Shown here: one piece after another, positions 61,901 through 64,000 of the stretch
Layout of the letters: each line of letters begins with the position of its first letter
Position numbering within the stretch: position 1 is the first letter of the stretch
Source: Fulvivirga ulvae
GTDB taxonomy: Bacteria; Bacteroidota; Bacteroidia; Cytophagales; Cyclobacteriaceae
Length of the DNA: 64,000 bases
Direction: 5' to 3'
Assembly: GCF_021389975.1 (NCBI RefSeq)
Contig: NZ_CP089981.1
Location: 3,125,501 to 3,189,500 of the forward strand
Position numbers and translations under genes: made by a program
The notes under the pieces: model-generated
Told to the model about the DNA's origin: nothing
Databases searched by the model: none
Seen by the model: the letters and a program-made list of their open reading frames with translations, nothing else

Positions 61901-62839
61901 TATCCCGAAGGCACCAGATCCAGAACAGCCGATGTAGGGCGCTTCCATAAAGGAGCCTTTTTTCTGGCCGAACACTTTAAGCTCGATATTCAGCCTGTAA
62001 TTTTGCATGGTACCAGCTTTGCCATGCCTCGTGGTGATGACTTCTATCTTAAGAATACGGATATAACGGTGAAATTTCTTCCTAGAATTGACCATTACGA
62101 TGAAAACTTTGGCTTAGGCTATCGGGAAAGAACCAAGAAGATTAGCGCGTATTTTAAGACTGAGTATAGAATGCTGCGAGAGCAGCAGGAGTCTCCGGAT
62201 TTTTTCAGGGAAGCTATTTTTAAAAACTACATATTTAAAGGTCCTGTTCTTGAATGGTATATTAAAATTAAATATAAGCTTGAAGGTGGATATAGAGTAT
62301 TTCATGATCTTGTGCCAAAGCACGCACTGATCGTAGACCTCGGCTGTGGTTATGGTCCGATGGCATACGCATTGGGCTACAGTAGCGAAGAACGCCAGAT
62401 ACTTGGAGTCGATTACGATCAGGAAAAAATATCTGTTGCACAAAACGGGCCTGCAAAGCCATCAAACATAAACTTTGTACATGGAGATGTACTTAATATT
62501 GATTTTGGACATGCTGACGTATTTATCGTTAGTGATGTACTGCACTATCTGACCGTGAAAGAACAGGGAATACTCCTGGATAAAATGGTAGCTAACCTGA
62601 ATGCAGGGGGCAAACTGATTATAAGAGATGGAGATTCGAATAAAAAAAATCGCCATAAAGGAACTGAGCTGACCGAGATCTTTTCAACAGGTAGCGGTTT
62701 CAATAAGACAAGAAATGATCTGAATTTCATCTCATCAGATATGATAGAAAAATTTGCGCAAAGAAATAATTTTAAGCTTGAGGTAATTGATCATACCAGG
62801 CGAACATCGAACACAATTTTTGTGTTAACCCAGAATTGA
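58991..62839 (+). CDS. MMPL exporter - PlsC acyltransferase - methyltransferase triple fusion
   Basis: A giant protein of 1282 residues. Residues 1-830 are an MMPL/RND-type transporter with two six-helix bundles: the first after a lead helix and a periplasmic domain (SLGVGSVLLGITIDYALHFFTHY near 325-345), the second near 690-820 (TFIFGLGIDYSIFVMRG), each with the G-x-x-x-D-Y signature of RND exporters. Residues about 880-1080 are a PlsC-type acyltransferase: SNHHSFMD (H-x4-D), VYPEGTRSR. Residues about 1105-1282 are a SAM-methyltransferase: IVDLGCGYG, VDYDQEK, VSDVLHYL. It would acylate and methylate a lipid-like pigment and move it across the inner membrane. Confidence 0.88.
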   Translation: MSKLFYQIYKFVRAYKVGSFIFLTLFLSGATYLATTIRLEENIANIIPRDEQVTEVNKVFEGLEINNRLVVHLYYNDSSLADPDQLVLLAKAFSDSLNIGYSEFISEIIREVPDEQMQKMYDYYYSNLPFYLQGEDYRQIENRIGKEAIEESVRRTYKQLLSPVGIVTKMLIKDPLGLASFPLQRMRDQQLDNNFTLYQNHIVTTDNLHLVFFIALNNPPNETSNNSRLIEGINQLKQQFETTHELIKVEYFGPAAVAVANAHRIKTDIYITVSLALAALFVFISLFYRTAGTFLIVVTPGVFGAIVAIAFLAVTRDRVSAISLGVGSVLLGITIDYALHFFTHYKKEKDVQALFKDLSIPLLMSSVTTACAFLSLVFIRSTALQDLGIFAGVSVLGAVFYTLVFLPHMIRPSQKGIDRKTKNFVEQAVSWLAGYQLYKKTWAVVILVMLSVVSLFTWRQVSFENNMLKLNYMPDHLDSYQEKINAISNFSENNIYVAFNGNDLSEALQANTVLLEEMERLKEQDSIFDFYTLNNIIPSPERQKEGLGNWQQFWEKHDADSVVRNLNKASEVYGFRQGTFSAFANVLDKSYTEISQEDIETILSVTGSDLIIKNADSSVSVLSTIALSENNKPAVLKTLSKLPDIIILDKTYLTNKLVELLKEDFSNLVNISLIVVFLVILISYGRLELTLIAFLPILLSWLWVLGLMGWLGLTFNIVNIIICTFIFGLGIDYSIFVMRGLTQQYAYGIDNLTSYKKSIILSMVTTLLGIGVLAFAQHPALKSIAFLAIIGIFSVVFITFTVEHMLYDLFILRRKRKHVIPFTLASFFRTTMAFLCFVFGCLMLYVARGVCKVSWPQERKRNYYFHKLIRFFCSLVINVMVNIRKSIIDRDNINFDKPSVIISNHHSFMDILLLLMFNPKVVMVTNDWVYNSPLFGKAVQYADFIQASKGLENQLDKIKKILDDGYSIIVYPEGTRSRTADVGRFHKGAFFLAEHFKLDIQPVILHGTSFAMPRGDDFYLKNTDITVKFLPRIDHYDENFGLGYRERTKKISAYFKTEYRMLREQQESPDFFREAIFKNYIFKGPVLEWYIKIKYKLEGGYRVFHDLVPKHALIVDLGCGYGPMAYALGYSSEERQILGVDYDQEKISVAQNGPAKPSNINFVHGDVLNIDFGHADVFIVSDVLHYLTVKEQGILLDKMVANLNAGGKLIIRDGDSNKKNRHKGTELTEIFSTGSGFNKTRNDLNFISSDMIEKFAQRNNFKLEVIDHTRRTSNTIFVLTQN

Positions 62840-62840
62840 A

Positions 62841-64000
62841 ATGGAAAATTTTGATATAGTCATCATAGGAAGTGGTTTGGGAGGGTTGGAATGTGGTACC
62901 ATACTGAGTCGGGAAGGGTATAGCGTACTGGTCCTGGAAAAGAATAAGCAGCTGGGCGGAAACCTTCAGATATTTTCCAGGAACAAACGCATTTTCGATA
63001 CGGGTATACATTATATAGGAGGCTTGGGTAAAGGTCAGAACCTTTATAGGTATTTCAAATTTCTGAATATCATGGATGACCTGAAGCTTAAACGCATGGA
63101 TATGAATGGCTTCGATGTAGTGACCTTTGAAGGTGATAATACTGAATACAGATATGCCCAGGGATACGATAACTTTATAGAAACCATGAGCAGCTACTTT
63201 CCGGATGAAAGAGAAGGAATAGTCAAATATTGTGATAAGATAAGGGAAGTGTGCAGTAAGTTTCCCATGTATGATGTCCGCCCTATGAACGGGCAACTTA
63301 ATGATGCCCCTTTTCTCGATACCAATGCCCGTGATTTCATAGCTTCATGTACTTCTAACGAGCGGTTGCAAATGATATTGGCAGGTACTAACTTGTTGTA
63401 CGCAGGAGAAGGAGATAAAACTCCACTATATGTTCATGCCTTAGTGGTCAACTCATATATTGAAAGCTCCTGGAAGTGTGTGGATGGTGGTTCGCAGATA
63501 GCCATACTCCTGTCGCGAAATATTCGTCAAAATGGAGGGAGAGTGCTGAAAAATGCAGAAGTTGTTGATTTTGTCTTTGATGGAGATGAAGTAGATCATG
63601 TTGTTCTTGCCGATGGACGGAAATTCGGCGGAAAAACTTTTATCTCCAATATTCATCCGTCGCTTACACTTGATATGGTAGAAGAAGGGAAGATAAGAAA
63701 AGCTTACCGGAAGAGAATTAACAGCCTTGAGAACTCCATTTCTGTATTCATTTTGTACATAGTCCCCAAACAAGGGACTGTTCCTAACTTTAATTGTAAT
63801 TACTATCATTTTATAGACCCAGATGTCTGGATAGGAGCCAAATATGAAGATAACTGGCCTACTGGTTATGCCATTTTTAGCAGTGCTTCGAGTAAAGCTG
63901 ATAAATATGCCGATAGTATTATTATGATGGCATACATGCACTTCGAAGAAACCAGCAAATGGGCCGATACTTTCAACACTGTATCGCAAAAATCTGATCG
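62841..64000 (+). CDS. CrtI-like FAD oxidoreductase, cut by the window end
   Basis: An open frame from ATG 62841, 1 nt after the previous stop, runs to the end of the window (386 codons) without a stop, so only the N-terminal part is here. It has IVIIGSGLGGLECGTILSREG (FAD Rossmann motif near 6-26), VLEKNKQLGGNLQIFSR, FDTGIHYIGGLGKG and ADGRKFGGKTFISNIHPSLTL, the layout of phytoene-desaturase/retinol-saturase family oxidoreductases. In this context it may desaturate or reduce the polyene chain. The FAD-binding C-terminal motif lies beyond 64000. Confidence 0.85.
   Translation, partial: MENFDIVIIGSGLGGLECGTILSREGYSVLVLEKNKQLGGNLQIFSRNKRIFDTGIHYIGGLGKGQNLYRYFKFLNIMDDLKLKRMDMNGFDVVTFEGDNTEYRYAQGYDNFIETMSSYFPDEREGIVKYCDKIREVCSKFPMYDVRPMNGQLNDAPFLDTNARDFIASCTSNERLQMILAGTNLLYAGEGDKTPLYVHALVVNSYIESSWKCVDGGSQIAILLSRNIRQNGGRVLKNAEVVDFVFDGDEVDHVVLADGRKFGGKTFISNIHPSLTLDMVEEGKIRKAYRKRINSLENSISVFILYIVPKQGTVPNFNCNYYHFIDPDVWIGAKYEDNWPTGYAIFSSASSKADKYADSIIMMAYMHFEETSKWADTFNTVSQKSD

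Noticed and set aside
44040..64000. Recently transferred genomic island
   Set aside because: No integrase, tRNA border, repeats or clear base-composition break is visible; such loci are common in Bacteroidetes chromosomes.

Overview
The window looks like the chromosome of a Bacteroidetes bacterium, most likely of the order Cytophagales. The evidence is direct: TAnnTTTG-type -7 promoter boxes in front of many genes, near-absent Shine-Dalgarno sequences, several CarboxypepD_reg-like outer-membrane proteins, a PorZ-like type IX secretion protein with a C-terminal sorting-type domain next to recO, an MreBCD-PBP2-RodA operon, and a flexirubin/aryl-polyene type pigment locus. I cannot name the species. 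I found no tRNA, rRNA, CRISPR array, prophage or insertion sequence.

Layout. 1-1498 is a long stretch without a protein gene. It holds three diverged copies (at 162, 1044 and 1320) of a roughly 200-nt unit that ends in a hairpin plus a rho-independent terminator, and a fourth hairpin/terminator unit (691-757) whose loop is complementary to the conserved loop of the other three. 1499-12655 is a housekeeping and transport region: a sodium:solute symporter, clpS, recR, an aminotransferase, a heptose-phosphate kinase, a secreted CarboxypepD_reg protein, a LytS/LytTR-type two-component pair and an AGCS amino-acid symporter with an unusual insertion. 12683-16656 is an ECF sigma / large anti-sigma pair divergent from a VWA protein that shares a domain with the anti-sigma factor. 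16657-19524 holds a frameshifted remnant of a membrane glycosyltransferase, an intact glycosyltransferase and an LPS-kinase-like gene. 19768-24530 carries a second ECF sigma / zinc anti-sigma pair joined to gmk and nadD, then a DUF5686-type protein. 24614-32424 has pyrH-frr, a biotin carrier protein, a TPP riboswitch in front of a TonB-dependent receptor, a UbiA prenyltransferase, purN and purH. 32507-38073 is the cell-shape operon mreB-mreC-mreD-PBP2-rodA. 38079-43976 contains a conserved unknown gene, a 2Fe-2S ferredoxin, tdk-porZ-recO and a small secreted protein whose start is out of frame.

44040-64000 is the accessory highlight: a flexirubin-type pigment cluster. A flavin-dependent halogenase-like gene is divergent from a tyrosine-ammonia-lyase-like gene, followed by a tightly packed, largely overlapping operon: ketoreductase, three beta-ketoacyl synthases with an active-site Cys, two catalytically degenerate synthase-like proteins, two ACPs, three hotdog-fold proteins, an LpxL-like acyltransferase, a polysaccharide-deacetylase-like protein, a LolA-like protein, a second small exported protein, a GT2-DUF2062 fusion, a giant MMPL-PlsC-methyltransferase fusion, and a CrtI-like FAD oxidoreductase cut by the window end. 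The lyase would supply 4-coumarate as the aryl starter, the KS/KR/DH/ACP set would extend it to an aryl polyene, and the acyltransferase, LolA and MMPL functions would place the lipid-like pigment in the outer membrane. The dialkylresorcinol genes (darA/darB) and an aryl-ACP ligase are not in the window and would be expected beyond 64000.
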